28,051 nucleotides of DNA. Origin: Phallusia fumigata (taxonomy: Eukaryota > Chordata > Ascidiacea > Phlebobranchia > Ascidiidae). Shown here piece by piece: positions 8,701 to 18,001 of the stretch (position 1 is the stretch's first letter; the number at the start of each line of letters is the position of its first letter). The position numbers and the translations under genes are program-made. The DNA lies in contig QXVZ01017631.1 in the NCBI GenBank assembly GCA_008931825.1, positions 1 to 28,051 of the forward strand. Direction: 5' to 3'. Below the pieces are notes generated by a model. That model was not told where the DNA came from and ran no database searches. It worked only from the letters and a program-made list of their open reading frames with translations.

Positions 8701-11700
8701 GATACTGGACAGTTTCTAATTTCCTCTGAAGGTGAAGTGATGAGGAAATCCAAATCACCAAAAAATTGCAGTCATTAAAAGGAAACAGGTCAATGGTGTC
8801 AAACTTAAATGCAGTGATGATAATATACAACAGCAATCTCAAGCAAGGCTTTTTTTACAAAGTGTAAAGTGCTTTAAGGAATTTGTCTGTTTTCATTAAA
8901 AAGTAATTTGCAAACCATTCTGTAGATACAATGCATTGTTTTAAAGCCCAAAGCTCAATTTGTATGTTTGCATATCTCTGAAGTTTCATCAAAGTATGCC
9001 CACCACTGGGTTGGCCCATGGTTAAGATGCCTGTTATAGTGTTTTGTTGAAGCAGCTTGTTCAGCTTTGAATTCATGGTTTTAGTTCGTCCCTTTGATTC
9101 AAAACAGTAAGCACACACTCAACTTACGAATGGAATAAGGTGGAGGCATCGTCAACATGTATGAGTTGAAAATTCCCATGAAGATCAGATAGAGCAGCAG
9201 ATTGAAAGAATACACCGCCCTCCCATAAGCTCTCCACTTGTGGTTCAACAAACTAACCACCAGTGGGTGGCGCAAGAGCATCTTACGCTTTGCCTCAACC
9301 TACCATAGAAAGCATATGTAACCTTGGAAACATTTAATACTATCCCATAACTGGGGAAAATAATCCCAGCATGAAGCAAATGTGTAACTGTGGGTGGACC
9401 AGAATTTGCCAATATAACCATTGCCTTGTAAAATGATTTTTTTTTAATGTATGCTTCCACTCCCGCTCCATTTAAATTATATATATTTTCACTATGGTAC
9501 TTCATGCTGGGTCCTATAATTACCAAAGGTTTGTTTTAAAATGATTCTTTGTGACAAACCCACTGGGGAGAAAAAAACAAGGTAAAAACAATTGTGTTCC
9601 CATTGCATGTTTGAAGCCAGAAAATTGATAATGAGTGGTAAACAAATGCAAGAGAAGATTCACCAGCACAAAAGAGCATATGTAATTTACCATGATGTTC
9701 AATGGGTGATTTTCCTNGCTAACTCATGTTTCCGTAATATTCAACAGGTCATTAAATGTTAACTGCATGATAAGCAGGGTAACAAGGGATCTTACTGAAA
9801 TGTTAAAAAAACAGAATTAAGCAACATGGAAAAGGGTAAATGTTTCTAAACTGCTTAAAAGAGTTTCGTCGATTGACAAAAAGATGGTAAGAAGGTTAAG
9901 CAGTGGTGGTGGCAGATAAAACAATGCCGGGATGACAAACTTTTTGTTGCATTTTCTCGTTTATATTGTAAAAATTCTTTTAGCACCAAGCCCACTATAT
10001 CATGTCTAATTCCTGTTTGTTAACTTCTCACCTTATACTCCGCATGATCCTCATCAACATCTTTGTCATCTTCTTTCATGCATTTAGTAAACACTTTTTT
10101 GGCGATATCAGGCATTTTCTGAATCAACTTTCTCATTGGAGTTTCAACTTTTCCTGTCATGTAAGGGCTATTGTGTAAATCAAAACTAATGACACGTCAC
10201 CATGACAATATATTTTATCAAAATCCACAAAACAAGTTTGAGCAACCCACCTTTGTTATCAATTACGCCATTTTTTAAAGCTTTCCTCCAACTTTTGTCT
10301 TCTATTATCAGACGAGCACATGAATCATTTCCAGAGTCAATTGCAAAATCCAATGCGTTCCATCCATTTTCTGACCGGTGAGTTACATCGGCTTTCCATC
10401 TAGAAAGTTTTTTTTTACATAAATTGCCTGCAAACTGATCACATAAAGTCTTCAGACAAACATGAATTTAACCTGCATAAATTATCAGTACTAGTGCTAG
10501 GTAAATTTTAGTTTTTACACCTTTTATTGCACAACAGTTTAATACAATTTGACAACAGTGTTGCGCAACTCTAAACCCATGAATTAAAAGTTTTTAGGTT
10601 TTCATGAAACATGTGTGACATACAAAAATATTTTTTAATACTACAACACAACTCTATGTTTCAAGAATTTTACATTAACAGAACTTCTGTTGCTCCTTCA
10701 AAGCCGTGTTTATTTTTTCATTTTCCCCCGATGTATTTCACGCTTTGAGTCACCCTAAGGAAGACAACCGCTTTGAGTCACCCTAAGGAAGACAACAACC
10801 TTTATAGGACGTCGAAATGTCGGTATGAGTATTACATTTGCCAGAAGAGTCTTCATAATTTAATTTTTTTTCTTACTGGAGAAGAACGCGAACCATCTCA
10901 GTGTGTCCGCCTTGACAAGCAAGATGAAGAGGAGTTTTGCTTCTATCCTTCGGATCAGGAGGACATCCAGCTCTCAGAAGAGCTTCAGCTGATTTGTGCA
11001 TCCCAGCAGCAGCACAGCAATCAAGAGGAGTCTGTTGCTCTGCATTTCTGTCGCAAGAAGCTTTATTTTACAAGTTAGAAGGATGGCTTTCATCATAAAC
11101 ACCACAAACTGTTCAAATTCAGGTAATTTAAACATTATTTATAAATTATGCCTATTTTGTGGTGATGGTGAGATGACAAGTAAGGGCTTTAGATAAACCA
11201 CAGTTGCATGTTTCTCAAATTGTCTAAATTTTTTTCAATTTGGTAATTACGTAGAGCCGTTTCAGGTGGTTAGGTAACAGTTTGGCTATCACTTTTCCCT
11301 GTTTTGAATTTTTATTGGTTATTCTTTATTGCTCTATTTCAACATGTCTATTTTCACCTAAGATTTTCACTTTCATGATAATGTGTAACTTACTTTTTCC
11401 TTAAGACTTATTTGTTTTTTTGAATTATTTGTACCACACAAACGGTGGTATTTGTATGTTTTGTACCATATTTTCTGTTCGCTTTCACCTCTTAATGTTT
11501 TATTCAACGTATTTCATGTATTTCTGGTAACCTGTATGTAACCCATATACAATCAAATTTGTGTCAAAGGGAGGACCGGTCTCCCTATGAGCATCATGTC
11601 GAGAACAGTGATCTTAACAGTAATGTGCATGTGTCTTTGAGATGTTGGTGTTATCTGGGATTTGCTTCATATATATTTTATTTGTGTTATCTCAACAAGA

Positions 11701-14700
11701 TGCCCAAAAGTGAAACCAGTCTCTGATCCCCTTCTGGCTTCAGTGGGGAGCCTTTATCACAGGGTCAAGACAGTTTTGGGTAAAATACAGCATTAGGCGT
11801 AAAGCGTTGATAAGAGGTTAGGGAATAACATTGCCACTTAAAAGATCCACTTGCCAAATTTCAAAAGCTGCCAAAATATTCCCAGATCAATACATTGTTA
11901 CAAAGTGCCACAATTTTCTCAACGCCTGCTTCGACATTAATCACAGTCCTTTAACCCAATACTAAACCCTAAAGTAGTTTATCATTTTTCCCTAACGATA
12001 GATCTACTTTGCACCAAGCCACACAACACGCACGAGCACTTACCTTGCCCAAAATTTAGCTCCAAGCTGGACAAGTTTTTGCACAACCTGGATCTTTCCC
12101 TTCAGAGCAGCGAGGTGAAGCGGAGTATTTTCATTTGCATCAGTGTGTTGAACAATTTCATGTTTCCGATCGTAAAATTCCTGAACAATGTTTAAGTGAC
12201 CATTTTGTGCAGCGAGATGAAATGGAGTTTGNTCCAAATTTTCATCAATGATTAGGTGAATTGCAGTTCTGCTGTTATTGTCACAAATGTTGATGTCTGT
12301 ATTAAAAAAAAACCTGCATTAATTTGCATCTTCAAAACTTAGTAGTAGATACAAAATATAGTTGTCTCATGGTCTTGCACTAGAGTGTATGTTGGAATCC
12401 CACCACCAAGAAATGTTTTACCTGAACTGAACGATCATTTTATGCTTAAAGTAGACAATAAAATCACAGTATTAAACAGACTGATTTTACTACTACTATC
12501 AAAGTAGTAGTAATGTGTTTAATAAATGGATTTTTTTAACATTTGTAGTAACAGACTGACTAAAAAGAATAATTTCTACCCGAATGTCACAATCGTTGGC
12601 ACATTAATTTCTCTTTGTGAATTTATAATGTCTCAATTCAAACTCACAACCCTGTTAATTGCAACAATCTCTTACCTGCTCCATTCATTAAGAGTAATGT
12701 GCACATCTCATCTTGTTTGTACTTAGCTGCGTAGTGCAATGGTGTTAAACCATTTTTGTCTTTCATGTCAAGCAGTTGTTTAACATACAATAAAGGAGAT
12801 TGGTTGCTGTCCCGTTGGTTCTGCAAGTGATAACGCATGTCATATCACATAATGAACAGACAAAATTAACAACAAAATAAATCCAGTATCTCAAACATAG
12901 TACACTTGCAAGCACACAAAACTTTTTAACCACAACCCCTATTAGTTTTTTCCGGGACAAAACTTTCGACCTAAACCTGCTGATCGAACCCCATCCCAAC
13001 TGGAAGCCTTCGAGGTTGTTTAAATTGACCAGTAAGTAGACATTTATTCACATTTTGTTTGTCAGCTAAAGTATGTTTGCCATCGAAATATGCCAAAATT
13101 GTGCCAGTTGTTTCTGTTGTAGACTAACCAAAAATACGATTTTTTGAAATTTTACAAAAACGCTTATCAGTTGGCAGCAGTGCATGCAATTCATTATCAC
13201 CTTGTGTTATCATAAAATTTGTCAAAATTGAAGGATTTGTGCTGTCACATAAAGGTATTGTAATAAACGCGATTGGTGTTTAGGATTGAAAAAAAAACAT
13301 TTTGTGGCATATAATAACTTTCTTCATGTAAAAGTGGCCTGCAACAACTAAATGGTTAAGCAGACTGATCGAAACCTAACTACTACATGAATCAAACTCA
13401 TCCAAAAATTTGATCTCATCCAACTAAATATTTGACAAAATGCAGCCACAAAAAATTTAACACTCTACAAGGCTGCAAAATATGTAAATGCTACCTACTT
13501 TATTTGAACCCTTATACTTTTTTAGCAAAAGCTTAGCGCATGCCACATGACCAATTTGTGCAGCACAGTGAAGGGGTGTTCGACCATCATCGTCTTTGTT
13601 ATCAACGCTCGCATTTCCATCCAACAGAAGTTTTACAATTTCACTCATTTCATTAAACATCTCATTTCGATTTTCCTTACTGGTGTGAGACAAGCTTTCC
13701 TGAGTGAAAAAAAGGAGTTCAATTTCTACCAGATACAAATATAAAATCTTACATGTGCACAAAAAGGCAACATAGTTTCTATTGGTTTGGAGCAGTGGTT
13801 CCAAACTTTTTCGGTGCCTTTTTGCTAAGACTTTTGTAAATAGCAGCACCTGTAGAGGCTTACATGGCAATTAATTGAAAAATAATATGAAGCAAACTGT
13901 AATATTGCATTTTATTGACAAGGTGTAAATATCGATCAAGTCATTCTATTTTGCAAGCATTTTTCACCGTTATGCTTGCTTGTACTTAACTTGATAGAAA
14001 AACAATTCTAGTAATTTGTTCACAGCATTCCTTAGCCCTACAAACAGCACTCGAGTGCGGCAACCAGGTTAGAAACCACTGTTTAAAGTGTCTCGTAATG
14101 TGTGGTAAACTTACCGGATCAGGAGTAATTTCCTTGTGCTTATTTAAAGTTATGTGAAGAGCAGTACTGTCATCCGAATTACAAGCATTGACATCTACGA
14201 CAACAAACAACCAGATTAATGGACAGCTAGTGCAACTAAGTCACAACTATTGAACAAACAGCATCAACAGTTTTTGTCAAATCGATTTAGAGATGTCGAT
14301 GCTGTGAGTAAGCAAGACTTGACCAGCATAGCTGTTTAAAACTAAACCAGTAGAATTCTGTTTAATAATGTTGTTTTCAACATTTGCAGTAACAATAATT
14401 AATGAAAATACTATTTATTTTCACCCAAACTAAAATCACAATCGCAAATCATTTATTTCTGCATCTAAACTTGAAATGTCAGGATTCAAACTCCAAAAGC
14501 CATAAATTATAATGGTTTCGTACCTGCTCCTCTATCCACAAGCCATCTGCACATCCCAACATGTTTGTACTTAGCCGTGTAGTGCAGTGGTGTGAAACGA
14601 TATTTGTCTTTCATGTCAAGCAGTTCTTTAAAAGACGACAAACGAGACTGGTTGCGATCCCGTGGGTTCTGCAGGTGATAATGCAATGGTGTTTCAAACT

Positions 14701-17700
14701 GTATGTCATTATATTAGAAGACACATGGTGATTTGCTAGGTTAAGTACCGACTTACCCGTAAAATTCCTGCAAGTTGTTGAGTCCAACTAGTAAGAATTA
14801 CAGCTCCATACTCACTAAATTCTTTAGCAACTTCAACATGGCCATATATGGCTGCGACATGCAATGGTGTTCGTTTCTGACCATCACAAGCCTAATAACA
14901 AACTCAATAATTTAAAAAAAACTTTATTTCTGAAGGGTCCTAACCCCTAAATGTGTCAAAATTGTGTTCATTTACATTTGATTCCTGAAACAACAGAACA
15001 ACTCATATTTATTTCCAAAATAAAGATATTTTCCAATTAACATCAGCATTACAGCATGTTCATAGTTTTCTTGGCATTTTACAACAGAATTTTTTATAAG
15101 CGTAAAAGAAGATCTTGCCGGACAGAGAGAGCAAAGAATGCCAATTACTGTTGATGCTGGCAAACTGGTATAGTTGCATCTTTGAGAAATGTATGAAAAA
15201 CGCAAATGTTTCAATGCCTTATTTAATCCCACTGTGATAGACAAATATTTTAGGCAAGGTTTCTTTTGGTGATTTGTTGCGAGGTAAACCCCACCCTCTA
15301 AATCTAATATGGGTGGTTAGCAATTAAAGCTCGATTGTCTTTAGTGACTGTCTAGCAGCCCTGAGTAAACATCTTATTGATACTAACCGTAATGGCTGCC
15401 AATTAAAAATACCAATTTTGATGGCATAGAGTAGTGTATAACACGGAACCAAAACTTGCAATGTACCAACTATCACAAATTGAACTTCTGGGAAATTTAA
15501 TGTGACAATCATAAAACAAGTTCCACATTTAGGCCCCTGCAGCTTAACCAAAACCTATGTAAGTGCTACTTACTTGGATTGTCTTATTTTTTTCCATCAT
15601 TGGCTTCACCCATGTTGCAAGACCATACTGTGAAACGTAGTAAAGTGGTGTGCAATTATTTATATCCCTGACATTAACACGCGCATCATTTCTTAACAGA
15701 AGTTTGACTATTTGATTGATTTTCATCACTTTCGGATTTTCGTCATTGTTTGTGACTATACTTTCCTGCATAACAAACCAAAAGTTGCTGGGGTCATAAG
15801 GAGTTGACAAAGGAAAACAGTGAAATTTATGAGTCAAACTTACCAAATTCATTTCTTTTTGTCTATCAACCACTAGATGGAGTGCAGTTTTATTATTCTC
15901 ATCACACAAGTTAACGTCTAAGAAACAGATTGGATATTAATATTTATCCATAAAGATTCAGTTTTTTCATAATGGAATGGTTAGGATTTAAATTTTAATT
16001 TAACCCTGTGAATTGCAGTTTGTTACCCGCTCCGTTCTCCACAAGCAGTTTGCACATCTCAACATGTTTGTTCTCAGCCGCATAGTGCAAGAGAGTGCGG
16101 TGGTATTTGTCTTTCCTGTTTATTTCTGCATTTACAGGTTTGCTGGGTTTGCTGAGTTTGTCCAGTGCTTTTTGCATCTTCTTCTCATCACCATCAACCG
16201 CCAACTGTCAAACAACAAAGCAATTCAAACCAGAAACAAAAAAACAACATTTTTAAAAGACTTGGTGTAAACGATGCCTGCCAACTAGTAATTTAAGTAC
16301 TTGACAAAACAACTCCAATTTTCTGGCCAAATGACTATGATTGTCTACATCACTGTTTTTTGCAACCAGATCTCAAGTCAAACTATGAGTGTTACTGAAA
16401 TCTCTTTTACCCACCTGATGGAGGTCATTATCATTTTCATCATTGGTCCCTGAATTGGACATGTCATCAGAAGATCTGGAAGTAAAATGGATTACTAATC
16501 AATATTATGCAGGACAATTCTTTTCATGCATCACATTCAGTCATGTTTGGGAAGTTATGTCTGGCACTATGGCTAACCCTTTTGTTCAACTACAAAAAAT
16601 CTTCATGATTTGTTACTAAACTTTAAAACCTTGCATTAATCATCTTATGTGCTGTTTTAGGCCACACGAAGATCATAAAAGCTGTAACTCAGTGGCAGCA
16701 AAACAGTAACATTCTTTAGTGCAGTTTGAACTGTTAAAGGCCACAGTTTTTACTTCCTCTCATTGTTGTTTTAAGGTGTTTACAAAAACCAAGTGTTCAA
16801 CCTTACATTACCAAAATATGTACTTAGACACACACAAAATGAACTACATACACACATAAACATGTTGTGGTGTCTTGGAATAAGAATACAAATTCTATTT
16901 ATTGTATTACAGGTTTATGTGTTGTTACAATCATGCATCATTAAACTCACCCACTGGGAAAACGGAAGAAACAAGATGGTTCATTGTATGAGGTCTCTTC
17001 ATAAGTTCTATACTTTACTTGAACCTAAGTTGAAACACAGACAGCTAATATTACATAGCTTCCTACTTCCAAGTAGCTAAAGTAAACACGACGTATACCA
17101 GTGTCTTAAAGATTAAGTTATGTCCAGCAACATTTAATCCGACTAAACCCAAGACATAATAAATGTAGAACTTTTTGATGCAAGAACATTTTCTTTAACA
17201 ACTAGTCTTCGTGTTATTAATACTTTTTTACCCTAACCCATCTTTGTAGTTGGTTCAGAAAATAAAAAGAAATCATTGAGCCATGATCATAAAAAACAAC
17301 AAATAAATACAAAACAGGTTAATTGCCAATTTTCCAACCTTTTTTATGCGTTTAACCGAACGTTTTCCAACTAGTGTACCCAGCAGCAAGAGAAACAGTA
17401 TTTTTTTACATATTTACTAAGTCTGTAATTTTTATAGTTTAAGAATCTTAGTTTTTGGTCTCTAAGTCTAATTACATTTTTTTATTTGTTCTTCTCTTGT
17501 TTAATCTAAAGTAATTGGTAGCAACAGCGAAATAGCAATAAAATCTAAAGCGCGCCCAAAATTGTTCGAGTCTACAGATGTGTCAAGTAGAAAAAGGTTA
17601 AAAAAATGATACATGTGATTATTTGTATTTGATAAAAGTCAATTTTGTAATCCTGTTTGTTTATTATTTGTCGCATTTACATTAAACAAGAAAATGAAAC

Positions 17701-18001
17701 AAGAAACAAACTTACCGCTTTAGAAGAGTGAGGTTTGTAATCACTTTTTCTTTGTCTTCGAAAACCTAAGCCAGACCTTTTGTGTTGTTTTCCTTTGTGC
17801 AAGTAAAAAAACACAAACCAGAATTTAAAAAGATGTATTGCACACAATCACCTTTTAAGTGGTTTACTAACAGTTATATTTTAAGTGATTTCCCTGTACC
17901 AAATTCAAAAACTTACTTTCATTTTCTATTTCAAATGTCGTTCCATCGTCAGATGATTGTTTGCCGCTTTCTTCACTGTAAGTAGGATTATCAAAGTTCA
18001 T
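5575..18001 (-). CDS. TRPA1: TRPA1-type ankyrin-repeat cation channel
   Basis: Proposed exons, 5' to 3' on the minus strand: 18001-17917, 17755-17716, 16475-16415, 16204-16027, 15917-15844, 15765-15574, 14891-14757, 14668-14524, 14194-14115, 13699-13499, 12820-12676, 12296-12044, 11047-10877, 10399-10251, 10153-10032, 9299-9128, 7999-7857, 7779-7648, 7466-7266, 6983-6843, 6410-6333, 6251-6183, 6118-5939 and 5793-5575. The sum is 3366 nt, or 1121 residues, close to vertebrate TRPA1. Phases match at every junction. Residues 1-62 are acidic and low in complexity, about 63-636 are ankyrin repeats, S1-S6 lie at about 705-966, and residues 1050-1121 form a coiled coil. The pore loop reads IKTSIMMIGEFQFEDIF, with Gly912-Glu913 at the filter. 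S6 runs into MNLLVGLAVDDI, a TRPA signature. The family forms tetrameric plasma-membrane cation channels gated by chemicals, temperature or mechanical stimuli. Least certain are exon 1, the acceptor of exon 2 and the acceptor of the last exon. An ambiguous base at 12232 is the third position of an Asp/Glu codon. Confidence 0.9.
5709..5756. repeat. 21-bp tandem coding repeat in the coiled-coil exon
   Basis: Consecutive 21-base units of the form GACNTTNCCATCCANGGATTC (plus strand) encode identical 7-residue heptads (S-M/L-D-G-K-V-E/K) on the minus strand. This suggests growth of the coil by slippage or unequal exchange. Confidence 0.65.
6554..6736. mobile_element. hAT-like MITE in intron 20 of the TRPA1-like gene
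   Basis: Terminal inverted repeats are CAGTGGTTCCTAAC at 6554 and GTTGGGAACCACTG ending at 6736. Flanking 8-base sequences CCTTACAC (6546-6553) and GTTTACAC (6737-6744) match at 6 of 8 positions, as expected for an aged hAT target duplication. At 183 bp it is too short to encode a transposase. Confidence 0.75.
8000..9127. other. Intron 16 of the TRPA1-like gene
   Basis: An 1128-base intron between the S1 and S1-S2-loop exons, with phase 1 at both sides. No gene or clear element. GTGGTTCTCAACCG near 8212 resembles one hAT terminal repeat, but I found no partner. Confidence 0.6.
9365..9511. repeat. Small inverted-repeat element in intron 15
   Basis: A perfect 12-base inverted repeat, CCCAGCATGAAG (9365-9376) and CTTCATGCTGGG (9500-9511), encloses 123 bases. 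A second 8-base pair, TACCATAG at 9301 and CTATGGTA at 9492, spans from the splice acceptor region. This may be a decayed MITE. No clear target duplication was seen. Confidence 0.5.
10741..10796. repeat. Perfect 28-bp tandem duplication in intron 13
   Basis: The unit starting CGCTTTGAGTCACCCTAAGG occurs at 10741-10768 and, unchanged, at 10769-10796. About 20 bases later comes GACGTCGAAATGTCGG. That kind of sequence often ends retroelement fragments in animal genomes, so this could be a retroelement tail. Confidence 0.75.
11048..12043. other. Intron 12 of the TRPA1-like gene
   Basis: A 996-base AT-rich intron between ankyrin exons, with phase 2 at both sides. No recognisable element or gene. 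Confidence 0.6.
12487..12513. repeat. Short perfect hairpin in intron 11
   Basis: TTACTACTAC and GTAGTAGTAA form a 10-bp stem around a 7-base loop. It looks like a trinucleotide run and its inverse. No function is implied. Confidence 0.5.
12821..13498. other. Intron 10 of the TRPA1-like gene
   Basis: A 678-base phase 0 intron between a C-type and an A-type ankyrin exon. Nothing recognisable inside. Confidence 0.6.
13793..14081. mobile_element. hAT-like MITE filling intron 9 of the TRPA1-like gene
   Basis: CAGTGGTTCCAAAC starts at 13793 and an inverted partner, AGGTTAGAAACCACTG, ends at 14081. The flanks GTTTGGAG (13785-13792) and GTTTAAAG (14081-14088, one base offset) agree at 6 of 8 positions. 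It makes up most of the 415-base intron. Confidence 0.6.
14892..15573. other. Intron 6 of the TRPA1-like gene
   Basis: A 682-base phase 0 intron between exon 6 and the single D-type ankyrin exon. Open frames within it show no ankyrin pattern and are not annotated. Confidence 0.6.
16476..17715. other. Intron 2 of the TRPA1-like gene
   Basis: A 1240-base intron between short N-terminal exons with phase 2 (CG|, then |A). No element recognised. Confidence 0.55.

Larger units (their letters stand above)
5939..9299 (-). other. TRPA1: Membrane and pore region of the TRPA1-like gene (exons 16-23)
   Basis: Exon 16 holds S1 (VYSFNLLLYLIFMGIFNSYM). Exon 17 holds the S1-S2 loop, with an Asn-Val-Thr glycosylation site, and S2 (KPFVILLSVVSLLKE). 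Exon 18 holds S3, and exon 19 holds S4 (WQVGAVSIFLSWMVLIMF) and S5 (FVVFVLFIFGFALSFHCLL). Exon 20 holds the pore helix and filter, exon 21 holds S6 and exon 22 the TRP-like helix (VQENAKLKRLEMQ). Exon 23 starts VKLTLYIEYRLP, matching the conserved post-S6 segment of TRPA1. Donors such as CAA|GTAATT and ACA|GTAAGT keep phase 0 through exons 18-23. Confidence 0.9.
10251..16204 (-). other. TRPA1: Ankyrin-repeat region of the TRPA1-like gene (exons 4-14)
   Basis: Canonical ankyrin cores (TPLHxAAxxGH and close variants) occur in most of these exons. Examples are TPLHVAAIYGHVEVAKEF (14891-14757), TPLHCAAQIGHVACAKLLL (13699-13499), TPLHLAALKGKIQVVQKL (12296-12044) and TPLHLACQGGHTEMVRVLL (11047-10877). 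Exons fall into repeated kinds. A exons are 16204-16027, 14668-14524 and 12820-12676. B exons are 15917-15844, 14194-14115 and the start of 12296-12044. C exons are 15765-15574 and 13699-13499. Order is A-B-C-D-A-B-C-A-B, with identical phases in each unit. In the family this domain lines the cytoplasm and carries regulatory sites. Confidence 0.88.

Noticed and set aside
10741-10835. A hammerhead ribozyme, suggested by CGAAA next to a stem
   Set aside because: The required CTGATGA core is absent (CTAAGGA instead) and no three-way junction could be drawn.
13700-13870. Upstream extension of the open frame that contains channel exon 10
   Set aside because: It reads through the hAT-like element in intron 9 and has no ankyrin pattern. 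The exon begins at 13699 after a good acceptor.
17717-17765. Exon 2 of the channel starting at the better-looking acceptor GGCTTAG|GTTTTC
   Set aside because: With exon 1 ending GAAA|GTAAGT (phase 1), that acceptor forces a stop in exon 3. The site at CGAAG|AC keeps the frame. A downstream exon 1 donor (TTG|GTACAG) would rescue it, so this junction remains unsure.
17960-17980. A splice acceptor CTTACAG before GAAGAAAGC, which would put the start codon further upstream
   Set aside because: The same frame runs back through it to an ATG at 18001 (MNFDNPTYS), which gives a simpler first exon.
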